In this document: positions 1 through 9,197 of the stretch, piece after piece
Numbering within the stretch: position 1 is the first letter of the stretch
Layout of the letters: every line of letters starts with the position of its first letter
Source of the DNA: Aestuariibaculum sp. M13
GTDB taxonomy: Bacteria > Bacteroidota > Bacteroidia > Flavobacteriales > Flavobacteriaceae
DNA length: 64,000 nt
NCBI RefSeq assembly: GCF_024723255.1
Contig: NZ_JANIAC010000002.1
Span: 372,001-436,000 of the forward strand
Direction: 5' to 3'
Translations under genes and position numbers: made by a program
Notes under the pieces: model-generated
What the model was told of the DNA's origin: nothing
What the model saw: only the letters and a program-made list of their open reading frames with translations
The model's database searches: none

Positions 1-1101
1 AATAAAGGAAAATCTTCAAAGCAATATTTTGAATTCATCCCCATTGAAATAGTTAAAAATAAGATTATTTTACCTGTAGACATTCAAGGAAAAACCTATC
101 GCTTTATTCTTGATACCGGAGCTCCAAATGTTATTTCAAACGAGCTGAAAGAAATTTTAAACCCCTCAAAAACTAAAACTATTTCAATAACGGATGCCAA
201 CGGAAAGCAAAACCAATTAGAATTAATATTACTTGATAAACTAAAAATAGGTACTGCAGAATTTACCAAAACACCAACCCTGATTTACGACTTAAATGCC
301 GACCCCGTTTTTAAATGCTTTAAAGTAGATGGATTTATTGGCAGTAATCTTTTAAGACATTCGATTCTTCAGATTAATATGAAAACTAAGAAGATAATTA
401 TTACTGATGATTCTAAAAACTTGGAATTAAACAAAAGTGAAGCTTTAGAAATTCAATTTATAGACAATCAAAGTAGCCCATACATCTGGATTAATCTAGA
501 AGGAAAACAAAAAGCCAGAGAGCGGATTTTAGTAGATACAGGCATGAGCGAATTTTACAATATCGCTTTAGAAAACTTCAAACTGTTAAACACGAAAGAA
601 ATATTTAAAATTAAAGGTAAAAGCATAGGTGCTTCAGGAATAGGTCTTTTTGGAACGCAGCCAATTAATGAACAATATAAAGTTTTAACACCTATATTAA
701 AACTAAACCATGTGGTTTTTGAAAATGTTCCTGCGCAGACATCTAACGACAATAACTCAAAAATAGGAACCAAATTGCTACAAAAAGGGATAACCACTAT
801 AGATTACAAAAACAAAAAATTCTATTTTGAATCTGATACCAATACTATAAAGGTTAACCGCCCAGAATTAGGATTTTCATTTTCTGTAAAAGATGAAAAC
901 GTTATTATTGGATATATCTGGAACGAAAGCTTGAAAAGCAAATTACATTATGGAGATCAACTCTTAGAAATAAATAACACCCCTGTAAATTTATGTGACA
1001 TTGTTACCTCTGAAAAAATCTCTGATGACCTAAACCCAATAAAAATGAAAATACAACCTGTTAAAGGAGATCTCTTTGAAATAACCGTTAACAAAGAATA
1101 G
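1..1101 (+). CDS. Aspartyl protease family protein with C-terminal PDZ-like region (5' end cut by window)
   Basis: The reading frame is open from base 1, so the N-terminus, probably with an export signal, lies outside the window. Two retropepsin-like halves are visible: the first has the motif ILDTGAPN near base 112, the second has ILVDTGMSE near base 529. Each supplies an Asp-Thr-Gly of the type used as catalytic aspartates in the clan AA families Asp_protease_2 and gag-asp protease. The last 80 residues, containing ELGFSFSV and a GDQLLEINNTPV segment, look like a PDZ domain. This protease-duplicate plus PDZ architecture is common in Bacteroidota and is usually predicted to be periplasmic or surface-exposed, with unknown substrates. 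It converges on lon with a shared terminator. Confidence in the family is good; function is inferred from the family only. Confidence 0.85.
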   Translation, partial: NKGKSSKQYFEFIPIEIVKNKIILPVDIQGKTYRFILDTGAPNVISNELKEILNPSKTKTISITDANGKQNQLELILLDKLKIGTAEFTKTPTLIYDLNADPVFKCFKVDGFIGSNLLRHSILQINMKTKKIIITDDSKNLELNKSEALEIQFIDNQSSPYIWINLEGKQKARERILVDTGMSEFYNIALENFKLLNTKEIFKIKGKSIGASGIGLFGTQPINEQYKVLTPILKLNHVVFENVPAQTSNDNNSKIGTKLLQKGITTIDYKNKKFYFESDTNTIKVNRPELGFSFSVKDENVIIGYIWNESLKSKLHYGDQLLEINNTPVNLCDIVTSEKISDDLNPIKMKIQPVKGDLFEITVNKE

Positions 1102-1108
1102 ATATAAA

Positions 1109-1136
1109 AAAAGAGGTTGAACATTCAACCTCTTTT
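1109..1136. terminator. Bidirectional hairpin terminator between aspartyl protease and lon
   Basis: A perfect inverted repeat pairs AAAAGAGGTTGAA with TTCAACCTCTTTT, with A runs on the left and T runs on the right, so it can end transcription from both sides. It sits 8 bases after the protease stop codon and 5 bases from the lon stop codon. Confidence 0.8.
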
Positions 1137-1140
1137 CTAT

Positions 1141-3591
1141 TTATAGCTTTTTAGCATTTGTTACTTTTTGATTCGTGACAGCTATTTTTATAACCTCACT
1201 CATATCTGTGACGTAATGAAACGTTAAGCCTTTTAAATAATCCTGCTTAATCTCTTCGATATCACGTCTGTTTTCTTCACAAAGAATAACATCTTTAATA
1301 TGAGCTCTTTTCGCTGCTAAAATTTTCTCTTTAATACCGCCCACTGGTAGTACCTTGCCACGAAGTGTAATCTCCCCAGTCATCGCCAAATTTTTCTTCA
1401 CTTTTTTCTGAGTGAATAAAGACACCAACGACGTTAACATGGTAATACCTGCACTAGGTCCATCTTTAGGCGTTGCTCCTTCCGGTACGTGAATATGAAC
1501 ATTATACTTATCGAACACTTCACTGTCAATACCGAATTCATCAGCGTTAGCTTTAATATACTCCATGGCAATGGTTGCCGACTCCTTCATAACCTTACCA
1601 AGATTTCCGGTAATATTAAGCATGCCTTTTCCTTTAGAAAGAATAGACTCTATAAATAAGATATCACCACCAACACTTGTCCAGGCTAAACCTGTAACCA
1701 CACCAGCTACATTGTTATTCTCGTACTTATCTCGCTCTAATTTTGGTCGACCAAGTACTTCTATAATATCTTCGTTCGTCACTTTGATATTGTACTCTTC
1801 TTCCATAGCGATATTCTTAGCTGCATGACGTACCATTTTAGCTATCTGTTTCTCTAAGCCACGAACACCTGATTCTCTGGTATAACCTTCTACAATTTTC
1901 TCCAGTTGCGGTTTTCCTATCTTTAAATGCGAATCGTTAAGTCCGTGCTCTTTTAACTGCTTAGGTAATAAGTGACGTTTTGCTATCTCTACCTTTTCCT
2001 CGATAGTATATCCAGTAACGTTAATGATCTCCATACGGTCACGCAAAGCCGGCTGAATACTTCCTAAGCTATTAGATGTTGCTATAAACATGACTTTAGA
2101 AAGATCGTAACCCATTTCAAGGAAGTTATCATAGAATTCACTGTTTTGCTCAGGATCTAAAACTTCAAGCATTGCTGAAGATGGATCGCCGTTATGCGAA
2201 TTGGTTAACTTATCGATTTCATCAAGAACAAATACAGGATTCGATGTTCCTGCCTTTTTCAAACTCTGAATAATACGCCCTGGCATAGCACCAATATAGG
2301 TTTTTCTATGACCTCGAATCTCAGCTTCATCACGCAAGCCACCTAACGAAATACGCACATACTCTCTGCCTAACGCTTCAGCAATAGATTTTCCTAACGA
2401 TGTTTTACCAACACCCGGAGGTCCGTAAAGACATAAAATCGGCGACTTCATATCGTTACGCAATTTTAACACCGCTAAATATTCAATAATACGGCGTTTT
2501 ACATCTTCTAATCCGAAATGCTCACGATCTAAAATCTTTTTAGCACGTTTTAAATCGAATTTATCCTGGCTGTATTCATTCCATGGTAAATCTAAAAACA
2601 GCTCTAAATAGTTGCGCTGAATAGAATACTCTGCTACCTGAGGATTCATGCGTTGCATTTTCGATAACTCTTTATCAAAATGATTCGCTACTTTCTCATC
2701 CCATTCTTTGGTAAGCGCACGCTCACGCATTTCCTCAATCTCTTCCTCATGGTTCACACCACCCAATTCTTCCTGAATGGTTTTCATTTGCTGATGCAGG
2801 AAATATTCACGTTGCTGCTGACTCATGTCCATTTGTACTCTGGACTGAATATCGTTTTTAAGTTCCAGTTTTTGAAACTCAATATTCATGAATTTCAAAG
2901 TCGCCAATGCACGTTTCTTAAGGTCATCAACTTCTAATAACGATTGCTTTTCAGCTACCGTTAAATTCATATTTGATGACACGAAATTGATTAAAAACGA
3001 ATTACTTTCAATGTTTTTAATAGCAAAAGATGCCTCACTTGGAATATTCGGACTCTCCTTAATAATGTTTAAAGCTAATTCCTTAATAGAATCAATAATT
3101 GCTGAAAACTCCTTATTCTTCACTGCTGGCTTTGCTTCCGGTAAATCTCTTACCGTAGCATTCATATAAGGCTCTTCTGTAATAACCTCTGCTACTTTAA
3201 AACGCTTTTTACCTTGAATGATAACCGTTACATTACCATCAGGCATTTTTAAAACACGTAAAATTTTAGCAACGGTACCAACCTCATGAATTTCTTTAGC
3301 TGATGGGTTTTCTACCGACTCGTCTTTTTGAGCGACAACTCCTATAATTTTAGAGCCTTTGTTTGCATCGTTAATTAGTTTAATAGACTTATCACGACCA
3401 GCTGTAATAGGTATAACTACCCCAGGAAACAGAACCGTATTTCTTAATGAAAGAATAGGTAATGTCTCGGGCAACTCTTCGTTGTTTATTTCTTCTTCGT
3501 CTTCAGGTGTCATTAAAGGAATTAATTCTGCATTTTCATCAAAATCCTGTAATGACAAACTGTCAAGGGTTAAAAAATTAGATTTCTTCAT
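1141..3591 (-). CDS. lon: ATP-dependent Lon protease (endopeptidase La)
   Basis: This cytoplasmic AAA+ protease degrades misfolded and regulatory proteins. The 816-residue chain has the normal order of a LonA enzyme: an N-terminal substrate-binding LON domain (about residues 40-240), a coiled-coil linker, the ATPase with Walker A GPPGVGKT at about 390-397 and Walker B FVLDEIDK, and the C-terminal serine-lysine protease domain with the catalytic serine in DGPSAG (about 713) and the lysine in GGIKEK (about 754). All key residues are present. The acidic N-terminal extension before the LON domain is common in Bacteroidota. The gene stands alone, with a leader of more than 100 bases. Upstream, at 3715-3734, lies an element nearly identical to one before dnaK, which suggests shared stress control. 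Confidence 0.98.
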   Translation of the reverse strand: MKKSNFLTLDSLSLQDFDENAELIPLMTPEDEEEINNEELPETLPILSLRNTVLFPGVVIPITAGRDKSIKLINDANKGSKIIGVVAQKDESVENPSAKEIHEVGTVAKILRVLKMPDGNVTVIIQGKKRFKVAEVITEEPYMNATVRDLPEAKPAVKNKEFSAIIDSIKELALNIIKESPNIPSEASFAIKNIESNSFLINFVSSNMNLTVAEKQSLLEVDDLKKRALATLKFMNIEFQKLELKNDIQSRVQMDMSQQQREYFLHQQMKTIQEELGGVNHEEEIEEMRERALTKEWDEKVANHFDKELSKMQRMNPQVAEYSIQRNYLELFLDLPWNEYSQDKFDLKRAKKILDREHFGLEDVKRRIIEYLAVLKLRNDMKSPILCLYGPPGVGKTSLGKSIAEALGREYVRISLGGLRDEAEIRGHRKTYIGAMPGRIIQSLKKAGTSNPVFVLDEIDKLTNSHNGDPSSAMLEVLDPEQNSEFYDNFLEMGYDLSKVMFIATSNSLGSIQPALRDRMEIINVTGYTIEEKVEIAKRHLLPKQLKEHGLNDSHLKIGKPQLEKIVEGYTRESGVRGLEKQIAKMVRHAAKNIAMEEEYNIKVTNEDIIEVLGRPKLERDKYENNNVAGVVTGLAWTSVGGDILFIESILSKGKGMLNITGNLGKVMKESATIAMEYIKANADEFGIDSEVFDKYNVHIHVPEGATPKDGPSAGITMLTSLVSLFTQKKVKKNLAMTGEITLRGKVLPVGGIKEKILAAKRAHIKDVILCEENRRDIEEIKQDYLKGLTFHYVTDMSEVIKIAVTNQKVTNAKKL

Positions 3592-3714
3592 ATGTATATT
3601 TAAGCCAATCTGTCAGTGAACAGACTAGTCTTTCAGTTTTAATAATTAACCTATAACATCAATTATTTAACATTCAGTCGTTTAAATAATTAAAATTATA
3701 CATCTTTCCTATAT

Positions 3715-3734
3715 AAAGTCAATTCTTATGCCAT
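3715..3734 (-). promoter_or_regulatory. Conserved 20-bp element upstream of lon, shared with dnaK
   Basis: Read on the minus strand this is ATGGCATAAGAATTGACTTT; the dnaK upstream region at 53718-53737 has ATGGCATAATCATTGACTTT, 18 of 20 identical, same orientation. The spacing between TGGCA and TTGA resembles the -24/-12 layout of sigma-54 promoters (TGGCA-N6-TTGC), but the base after TTG is A instead of C, so that assignment is only a suggestion. It lies 124 bases before the lon start codon. Confidence 0.6.
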
Positions 3735-3781
3735 AAAACATTATAAGACGAGCCAAAACCAAAAAAAGCAAGGCTATCTTA

Positions 3782-3815
3782 TAAAAAAGCCTATTCAAAA
3801 TATTGAACAGGCTTT
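3782..3815 (-). terminator. Terminator of the rhomboid gene
   Basis: On the minus strand, AAAGCCTGTTCAA pairs with TTGAATAGGCTTT (one mismatch) around a short loop and is followed by TTTTTTATAA. It lies just past the rhomboid stop codon at 3825. Confidence 0.75.
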
Positions 3816-3824
3816 AAATATAAT

Positions 3825-4472
3825 TTACATTTTCCCTGATTTCCTAAGAATATAGAGTAGAATAATTGGAATAGCTAGCAACACAATCATTAATAGATTT
3901 TCCTGAAACAACGAGGGTGCTAATATCAATGTAATAATATACCCTCCTACTGCCCCACCAAAATGCGCATCGTGACCAATATTACCTATTCTGTTTTTCA
4001 TACCATAGATAGAATATAACAAATAACCGATACCAAAAATATAAGCTGGAATGGGAATGGGAATCAAAAAAAACATCAAAGTCATATCAGGTCTTAATAA
4101 AATGGCTGAATACAATACGCCTGTTACAGCTCCACTAGCCCCCACGGCACTATAATGATATTCATTCTTATGAAAGTATAACGACAAGACATTACCAAAC
4201 AACAAACTCCCTATATAAATAAATAAAAAGCTAACTACTCCCAAACTCAAAACAGTATTAGCAAAGAAGTACAAGGTTAACATATTAAACAGTAAATGTT
4301 GAGTGTCTACATGTAAAAACGCCGAACTAAACAAACGTACTTTCTCCCCACGTTGCACACTGCCAACCTGAAATTTATACCTATCAAAAAAACCATAATC
4401 ACTAAACCCTTTATAAGATATCAGCACATTTGCAGCAATTATTACAATGGTTATTAAATTTAAATTACCCAT
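3825..4472 (-). CDS. Rhomboid family intramembrane serine protease
   Basis: A 215-residue integral membrane protein with about six hydrophobic segments, the size of a minimal bacterial rhomboid. The catalytic serine is in GASGA (about residue 113) and its histidine partner is in AHFGG (about 170); the HVDTQHLLFNM stretch supplies the conserved His and Asn of the second helix. Rhomboids cut transmembrane substrates within the bilayer; the substrate here is unknown. The gene is divergent from the acyltransferase at 4535 with a 62-base spacer. The family assignment is firm because the Ser-His dyad and oxyanion residues are all present. Confidence 0.93.
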   Translation of the reverse strand: MGNLNLITIVIIAANVLISYKGFSDYGFFDRYKFQVGSVQRGEKVRLFSSAFLHVDTQHLLFNMLTLYFFANTVLSLGVVSFLFIYIGSLLFGNVLSLYFHKNEYHYSAVGASGAVTGVLYSAILLRPDMTLMFFLIPIPIPAYIFGIGYLLYSIYGMKNRIGNIGHDAHFGGAVGGYIITLILAPSLFQENLLMIVLLAIPIILLYILRKSGKM

Positions 4473-4502
4473 AAAGCTTAAAAGTTTATTTTCAAATTAG
4501 CA

Positions 4503-4510
4503 TATATTTG
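4503..4510 (+). promoter_or_regulatory. -7 promoter box for the acyltransferase
   Basis: TATATTTG exactly fits the Bacteroidota -7 consensus TAnnTTTG and ends 24 bases before the start codon at 4535. No convincing -33 TTG is seen. Confidence 0.6.
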
Positions 4511-4534
4511 CCCTTACAAATCTAAAATTTATTC

Positions 4535-5416
4535 ATGCAATTTCTAGCATATATTCTGGTTTATCCACTTTTATGGTTTATATCCATACTACCATTTCCT
4601 TTGCTTTATCTTGTTTCAGATGGCTTATATATACTCATTTACTATATTGTAGGGTACCGAAAAAAAGTCGTAAAGAGCAACATTAAACTTGTTTTTCCTG
4701 AAAAGACGGATGAAGAAGTTTTATTCATTACAAAAAAATTCTACAAGCATTTATGTGATATGTTTTTAGAAATGACTAAAACACTAACTATATCTGAAAA
4801 GGAATTAAACAAACGTTTCAAAATAAAAAACCCGGAGGAGTTTAAACGACTTGAAAGTTTAAACAAAAGTATTATTATAATGTTTGGTCATTATGCCAGC
4901 TGGGAATGGTCATTAGCATTACAAAATTATATAAATTTTAATGGGCTAGCTGTTTATAAAAAATTATCAAATAAATATTTTGACGGTTTGGTAAGACGCA
5001 TGCGCTCTAAGTATAACACCACTCTTATCAGTACAAAAGAAACCATTAGCACCATAAATGAAAACGAGAGCCAGAATATTAAAAGCATTATGGCTTTTCT
5101 GAGTGATCAATCTCCTCGCCTAACGAAGGAAGTTTACTGGGGTCATTTTATGGGAATTGAAGTTCCTTGCTTTACTGGCGCCGAACGTTTAGCTAAAAAA
5201 TTAGACTTAACCACAGCCTTTTTAAAAGTCACAAAGGTAAAACGCGGACATTATGAAGCTGAAATAAAAACATTAGCAGAAAACAGTACTGAATATAAGG
5301 ATTATGAATTAACCGACATGTTTTTACGCGAAGTTGAAAAACAAATTCAGGACGCTCCTGAATATTATTTCTGGACACATAAACGTTGGAAATACAAAGA
5401 CAGAAAACCAGAATAA
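4535..5416 (+). CDS. Lipid A biosynthesis-type lauroyl/myristoyl acyltransferase (LpxL/HtrB family)
   Basis: The 293-residue protein has a hydrophobic N-terminal anchor (about residues 5-38) and the acyltransferase signature HYASWEW, an H-x4-E motif that serves as the catalytic dyad in the LpxL/LpxM/HtrB family. Further family landmarks are LSDQSPR and the C-terminal FWTHKRWKYK. These enzymes add secondary acyl chains to lipid A precursors at the inner face of the cytoplasmic membrane; some Bacteroidota relatives act on other lipids such as amino acid lipids, so the exact acceptor is uncertain. It is transcribed alone from a TATATTTG promoter and is followed by a strong terminator. Confidence 0.9.
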   Translation: MQFLAYILVYPLLWFISILPFPLLYLVSDGLYILIYYIVGYRKKVVKSNIKLVFPEKTDEEVLFITKKFYKHLCDMFLEMTKTLTISEKELNKRFKIKNPEEFKRLESLNKSIIIMFGHYASWEWSLALQNYINFNGLAVYKKLSNKYFDGLVRRMRSKYNTTLISTKETISTINENESQNIKSIMAFLSDQSPRLTKEVYWGHFMGIEVPCFTGAERLAKKLDLTTAFLKVTKVKRGHYEAEIKTLAENSTEYKDYELTDMFLREVEKQIQDAPEYYFWTHKRWKYKDRKPE

Positions 5417-5418
5417 TA

Positions 5419-5450
5419 AAAAAGGCAACATTTTTAATGTTGCCTTTTTT
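5419..5450. terminator. Bidirectional terminator between acyltransferase and DUF3124 gene
   Basis: GGCAACATT pairs with AATGTTGCC around a three-base loop, flanked by an A run on the left and six T on the right, so it serves both convergent genes. Confidence 0.9.
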
Positions 5451-5467
5451 ATTACAAATACTTTTAT

Positions 5468-5983
5468 CTATTTCAGTTCTTTTCCTTGAGTTGTGAAAGA
5501 AATACCTTGTTGTCCTGAAGTTGAAATCATGACACTTTCAAAAAATGGAGAATTTGAAGACCCTTTAATTCGCCAATTGAATAAAAAATTAGCTCCGGTT
5601 CCTCCTTCCTCGTCACGTTCATCAATAACAATCTCTACAGCTTCCATAGGCGCAACATAAATTGTCTTATCGAAATAGGTTCGAATGGCATTTCCATGTG
5701 TATCAAAATAGGTAGCTTTATCAATATAAACCGTGTCCTTTTCATTAATATTTCTAATACTTACAGTAGCCGTTAAACTGTGAATACGATGTTCTGTTTC
5801 ACTATAAATTTGAGAATACACCGATAAATACGTTTTCCCTTTAATTAAAGAATCAGGTAACACCGAATGAACCGTTCTGCTTTTCCAGTTGACTTCATCA
5901 ATAGAACTGTATTCTTTATCTTTATCGCATGACTGCAAAAAAAGTACTGCAATTAAAATAGTAGATAAAATTTTTGTAGCCAT
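5468..5983 (-). CDS. DUF3124 lipoprotein
   Basis: The 171-residue protein begins with a lipoprotein signal ending in LFLQSC, so it should be attached to a membrane by a lipidated cysteine. The body matches the DUF3124 pattern, with YSQIYSETEHRIHSLTAT, NTVY-like DTVYIDKATYFD and VAPMEAVEIVI segments. DUF3124 proteins are small exported beta-rich proteins of unknown function. The ATG at 5983 is preferred over the TTG three codons earlier because it gives a normal signal peptide. It follows glmM by 13 bases on the same strand and is probably co-transcribed with it, although no functional link is evident. Confidence 0.8.
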   Translation of the reverse strand: MATKILSTILIAVLFLQSCDKDKEYSSIDEVNWKSRTVHSVLPDSLIKGKTYLSVYSQIYSETEHRIHSLTATVSIRNINEKDTVYIDKATYFDTHGNAIRTYFDKTIYVAPMEAVEIVIDERDEEGGTGANFLFNWRIKGSSNSPFFESVMISTSGQQGISFTTQGKELK

Positions 5984-5996
5984 GACTTCCAAAGTT

Positions 5997-7391
5997 TTAA
6001 ACGTTAATTCCTGCTATCTCTCCAATCTCTTCAATAAATTTATCTGCCAATTCATCTGCTAATATTTGAGATTTTGCTTCGGTATAAATTCTAACAATTG
6101 GCTCTGTATTGCTTTTTCTTAAATGCACCCAGCTTTCGGCAAAATCAATTTTCACACCATCAATAGTTGACAATTGCTCGTTCTGATAACGTTCCTCAAT
6201 GGATTTCAAAATAGCATCAACATCTAAACCTGGTGTTAATTCTATTTTCTTTTTACTCATATAATAATCTGGATACGTTTTTCTAAGTTCGCTTACTTTC
6301 ATATCCTTTTCAGCTAACAAGCTTAAAAATAAAGCCACACCAACCAAAGCATCACGACCGTAATGTGCATCTGGGTAAATAATTCCTCCGTTACCTTCAC
6401 CTCCAATAACAACTTTATTTTGCTTCATGAGTTTCACCACGTTTACTTCCCCTACCGCACTGGCTTCATAAGTTCCGCCATACTTTTCGGTAACATCGCG
6501 CAATGCACGTGTAGAACTCATATTGCTCACCGTATTACCAGGTGTTTTACTTAACACATAATCGGCGCAGGCCACAAGTGTATATTCTTCCCCAAACATC
6601 TCTCCATTTTCATCCACAAAAGCCAAACGATCGACATCCGGATCTACAACAATACCGAAATCGGCACGTTCTTCAACCACACGTTTTGACAACTCAGACA
6701 AATGCTCTTTTAATGGTTCGGGATTATGCGGAAAATGTCCGTTAGGCTCACAATACAATTTAACAACTTCCACCCCCAAACGTTCAAGCAATAAAGGTAT
6801 TGCCCAGCCACCTGTAGAATTCACTCCGTCTACTACAACTTTAAAACGCGCTTCTTCAATTGGACTTACCGTAACTAAAGGCAAATCTAAAACCTCAATG
6901 ATATGTAAATCGATGTAGGCTTTGTTTTTAGTTATTTTTCCAAGACTGTCAACATTCGCAAAATCTATAGTCCCACTGTCAGCGAAATCTAATATTTTAG
7001 CACCTTCAACCCCATCTAAAAATTCACCTTTTGCATTTAATAATTTTAAAGCATTCCACTGCTTTGGGTTATGGCTTGCTGTTAATATAATTCCGCCATC
7101 GGCGTGTTCCATAGGCACCGCTACTTCAACAGTTGGTGTTGTAGATAATCCTATATCCACTACATGAATACCCATACCCACTAAAGTATTCATCACTAAA
7201 TCCTGAATCATTTTACCCGAAATACGTGCATCTCTCCCAACAACTACCTTATAATCTTTCTTATCGCGCTGCTGCTTAATCCATGTACCATATGCCGCTG
7301 CAAATTTAACCGCATCAATAGGTGTTAAATTCTCTCCTACTTGCCCCCCTATGGTTCCTCTAATTCCCGAAATCGATTTTATTAATGTCAT
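5997..7391 (-). CDS. glmM: Phosphoglucosamine mutase (alpha-D-phosphohexomutase family)
   Basis: It interconverts glucosamine-6-phosphate and glucosamine-1-phosphate on the way to UDP-GlcNAc for peptidoglycan and lipopolysaccharide. The 464-residue protein has four phosphohexomutase domains: the phosphoserine loop TASHNPKQWN near residue 100, the metal-binding loop DPDVDRLAFVD near 240, the sugar loop GEGNGG, and the phosphate loop RKSNTEPIVRIY at the C-terminus. The start at 7391 (MTLIKSISG) is chosen because the upstream 13 codons lie downstream of the promoter box and do not resemble the family. The start LIKSISGIRGTIGG and the length are typical of the Bacteroidota form, which resembles archaeal GlmM. 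Phosphomannomutase/phosphoglucomutase activity cannot be excluded from sequence alone. Confidence 0.9.
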   Translation of the reverse strand: MTLIKSISGIRGTIGGQVGENLTPIDAVKFAAAYGTWIKQQRDKKDYKVVVGRDARISGKMIQDLVMNTLVGMGIHVVDIGLSTTPTVEVAVPMEHADGGIILTASHNPKQWNALKLLNAKGEFLDGVEGAKILDFADSGTIDFANVDSLGKITKNKAYIDLHIIEVLDLPLVTVSPIEEARFKVVVDGVNSTGGWAIPLLLERLGVEVVKLYCEPNGHFPHNPEPLKEHLSELSKRVVEERADFGIVVDPDVDRLAFVDENGEMFGEEYTLVACADYVLSKTPGNTVSNMSSTRALRDVTEKYGGTYEASAVGEVNVVKLMKQNKVVIGGEGNGGIIYPDAHYGRDALVGVALFLSLLAEKDMKVSELRKTYPDYYMSKKKIELTPGLDVDAILKSIEERYQNEQLSTIDGVKIDFAESWVHLRKSNTEPIVRIYTEAKSQILADELADKFIEEIGEIAGINV

Positions 7392-7419
7392 TAATTTTTT
7401 AATTATATTTAGTTTGAAA

Positions 7420-7427
7420 CAAATATA
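7420..7427 (-). promoter_or_regulatory. -7 promoter box for glmM
   Basis: On the minus strand this reads TATATTTG, a perfect TAnnTTTG box, 28 bases before the glmM start codon at 7391. Confidence 0.6.
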
Positions 7428-7474
7428 CAATTACAAAGTTGTAATTCTTAAAACCTAATTCGTAAATTTCACAA

Positions 7475-8086
7475 ATGAATTATTTAGCCCATATTTACCT
7501 TTCCGGAGAAAACGAATTAGTTACTATTGGTAATTTTATTGCCGATGGCATCAAAGGAAAAGCCTACAAAAACTACGATACCGATATTCAAATTGGTATT
7601 CTACTTCACAGAAACATCGACACCTTTACAGATGCACATCAGGTAGTCAGACAAAGCACTAAACGTTTACATGAAAAATACGGTCATTACTCGGGTATTA
7701 TTGTCGATATTCTTTACGATCATTTTTTAGCAAAAAACTGGCAACAATATCACCACAGCTCCCTTAAAGTTTATGCTGAGAATTTTTATGACACTTTAGA
7801 GAATCATTACGACCTGCTTCCACTTCGTATCCAAAACATGATGCCATATATGATGACCGACAACTGGTTGCTAAGCTACGCTTCAATAGATGGTATTTCC
7901 AGGGTTTTAGATGGTATGAACCGACGCACCAAACATCGCTCAAGTATGAATGAGGCCGTTAATGAACTTGAAGAGTTTTATGATGAATTTGAAAATGAGT
8001 TTTTGGAATTTTTCGATGAACTTATGCTGTTCTCTAAACAAAAACTAAAAGAGCACACTTATATTATTAATAAAAATGCTTCGTAA
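7475..8086 (+). CDS. acpH: ACP phosphodiesterase (AcpH-like)
   Basis: The 203-residue protein starts with MNYLAHIYLSG and carries GNFIADGIKG and IQIGILLHRNIDTFTD, the conserved His/Asp segments of the acyl carrier protein phosphodiesterase family (DUF479). These are HD-like metal-dependent enzymes that remove the 4'-phosphopantetheine group from holo-ACP. The later HYSGIIVDILYDHFLAKNW segment is also typical. Length agrees with Escherichia coli AcpH (about 193 residues). The gene diverges from glmM with 83 bases between the starts, and no terminator is obvious downstream. Family assignment is strong; the biochemical role is inferred from homologues. Confidence 0.87.
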   Translation: MNYLAHIYLSGENELVTIGNFIADGIKGKAYKNYDTDIQIGILLHRNIDTFTDAHQVVRQSTKRLHEKYGHYSGIIVDILYDHFLAKNWQQYHHSSLKVYAENFYDTLENHYDLLPLRIQNMMPYMMTDNWLLSYASIDGISRVLDGMNRRTKHRSSMNEAVNELEEFYDEFENEFLEFFDELMLFSKQKLKEHTYIINKNAS

Positions 8087-8227
8087 ACAAATAATAAACA
8101 ACACTTTATCGAAAACTTGTTACACCTATCGTTTTTAATCTAATTTATTTCATCAAGTCATTAGTAATTAATATTTTAGAATGCATTCGACTTTTCATTT
8201 TTATAACATTCATCAGATAATCTGCCT

Positions 8228-8944
8228 ATGAAACTAAAACGCGGTTTAAAAATATTTTTCGGAGTACTGGTATTTTTCACCCTTCCCAGTCTACTGTTTT
8301 TTAGTTTTCTTTATTTTAAATACAACGAAAATCTTCCACATGGCACCCAAGGACAAGAAGCAGATGCCCTGGCAAAAGCCATGCTAACATCTCTAAACTA
8401 CGAAGCCTACGAAAACACAAAACTAATTGAATGGACATTTAAGAAAAGACATCACTACGAATGGAACAAGACCAACAATACCTGTAAAGTTTACTGGAAA
8501 GAATATAGTGTAGATCTTGATTTAAACAACCCAAACAACCATAAAGCTTTTGTTCACAGCTTTGATGTGCATGGCGAATTAGCCATCGAGCTTATCGAAA
8601 AAGCTGTAAAATATTTCAACAACGACTCTTTCTGGTTAGTAGCACCTTATAAAGTTTTCGATACAGGCACCGAGCGCAGAATTGTAGATTTACCCAATAA
8701 TAAAAAAGGGTTATTAATAACCTATACTGCAGGAGGCTCAACACCTGGAGATTCTTATTTATGGCTTTTTGATGAAACAGGAAAACCCTCAAGTTTTAAA
8801 ATGTGGACTTCCATTTTACCTATAGACGGCTTGGAAGCCACATGGAGCGATTGGATAACAACTTCAACAAATGCTCAGCTCCCAACTTTTCATAAGCTTC
8901 TTTTCTTAGGTTTAGAAATTGATGACATTAAAACCAGCTTTTAA
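8228..8944 (+). CDS. Membrane-anchored protein of unknown function
   Basis: I do not recognise this 238-residue protein. It has a single hydrophobic segment at about residues 8-29 after a basic N-terminus, which suggests an inner membrane anchor with a large outer-facing domain. The rest is soluble and rich in aromatic residues, with a GGSTPGDSYLWLFDE segment and several Trp-containing motifs. The length and codon use fit the surrounding genes. Upstream is a 141-base gap without a clear promoter box, and downstream is the large noncoding stretch before uvrA. Confidence 0.65.
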   Translation: MKLKRGLKIFFGVLVFFTLPSLLFFSFLYFKYNENLPHGTQGQEADALAKAMLTSLNYEAYENTKLIEWTFKKRHHYEWNKTNNTCKVYWKEYSVDLDLNNPNNHKAFVHSFDVHGELAIELIEKAVKYFNNDSFWLVAPYKVFDTGTERRIVDLPNNKKGLLITYTAGGSTPGDSYLWLFDETGKPSSFKMWTSILPIDGLEATWSDWITTSTNAQLPTFHKLLFLGLEIDDIKTSF

Positions 8945-9197
8945 TTCATTACATTTCTTAAAAATTTGTTAAATAATTAACATTCGTTAACTTTTTTTAA
9001 ACCCCAAAAAAAACAAGGGTAGCTAATCTTAAACATAAAATAAACATCACACACCCCCGTAAAAACACACTCTTAACATTAAATTAACTTCAACAACACA
9101 CACAGACCCCTCAAAAAAAACAAAAACAACAACTCTCAAACATGGTAATTTTACACTTATAATGAGAAACCCCATTTGCATAATATCTTAAACTCTA

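Noticed and set aside
3715-3734. Classical sigma-54 promoter call for the lon and dnaK element
   Set aside because: The -12 part is TTGA instead of TTGC, so only the similarity between the two elements is reported as a finding.
8945-9197. A/C-rich tract as a repeat or regulatory element
   Set aside because: It is simply biased in composition; I found no inverted or direct repeat or reading frame in it.
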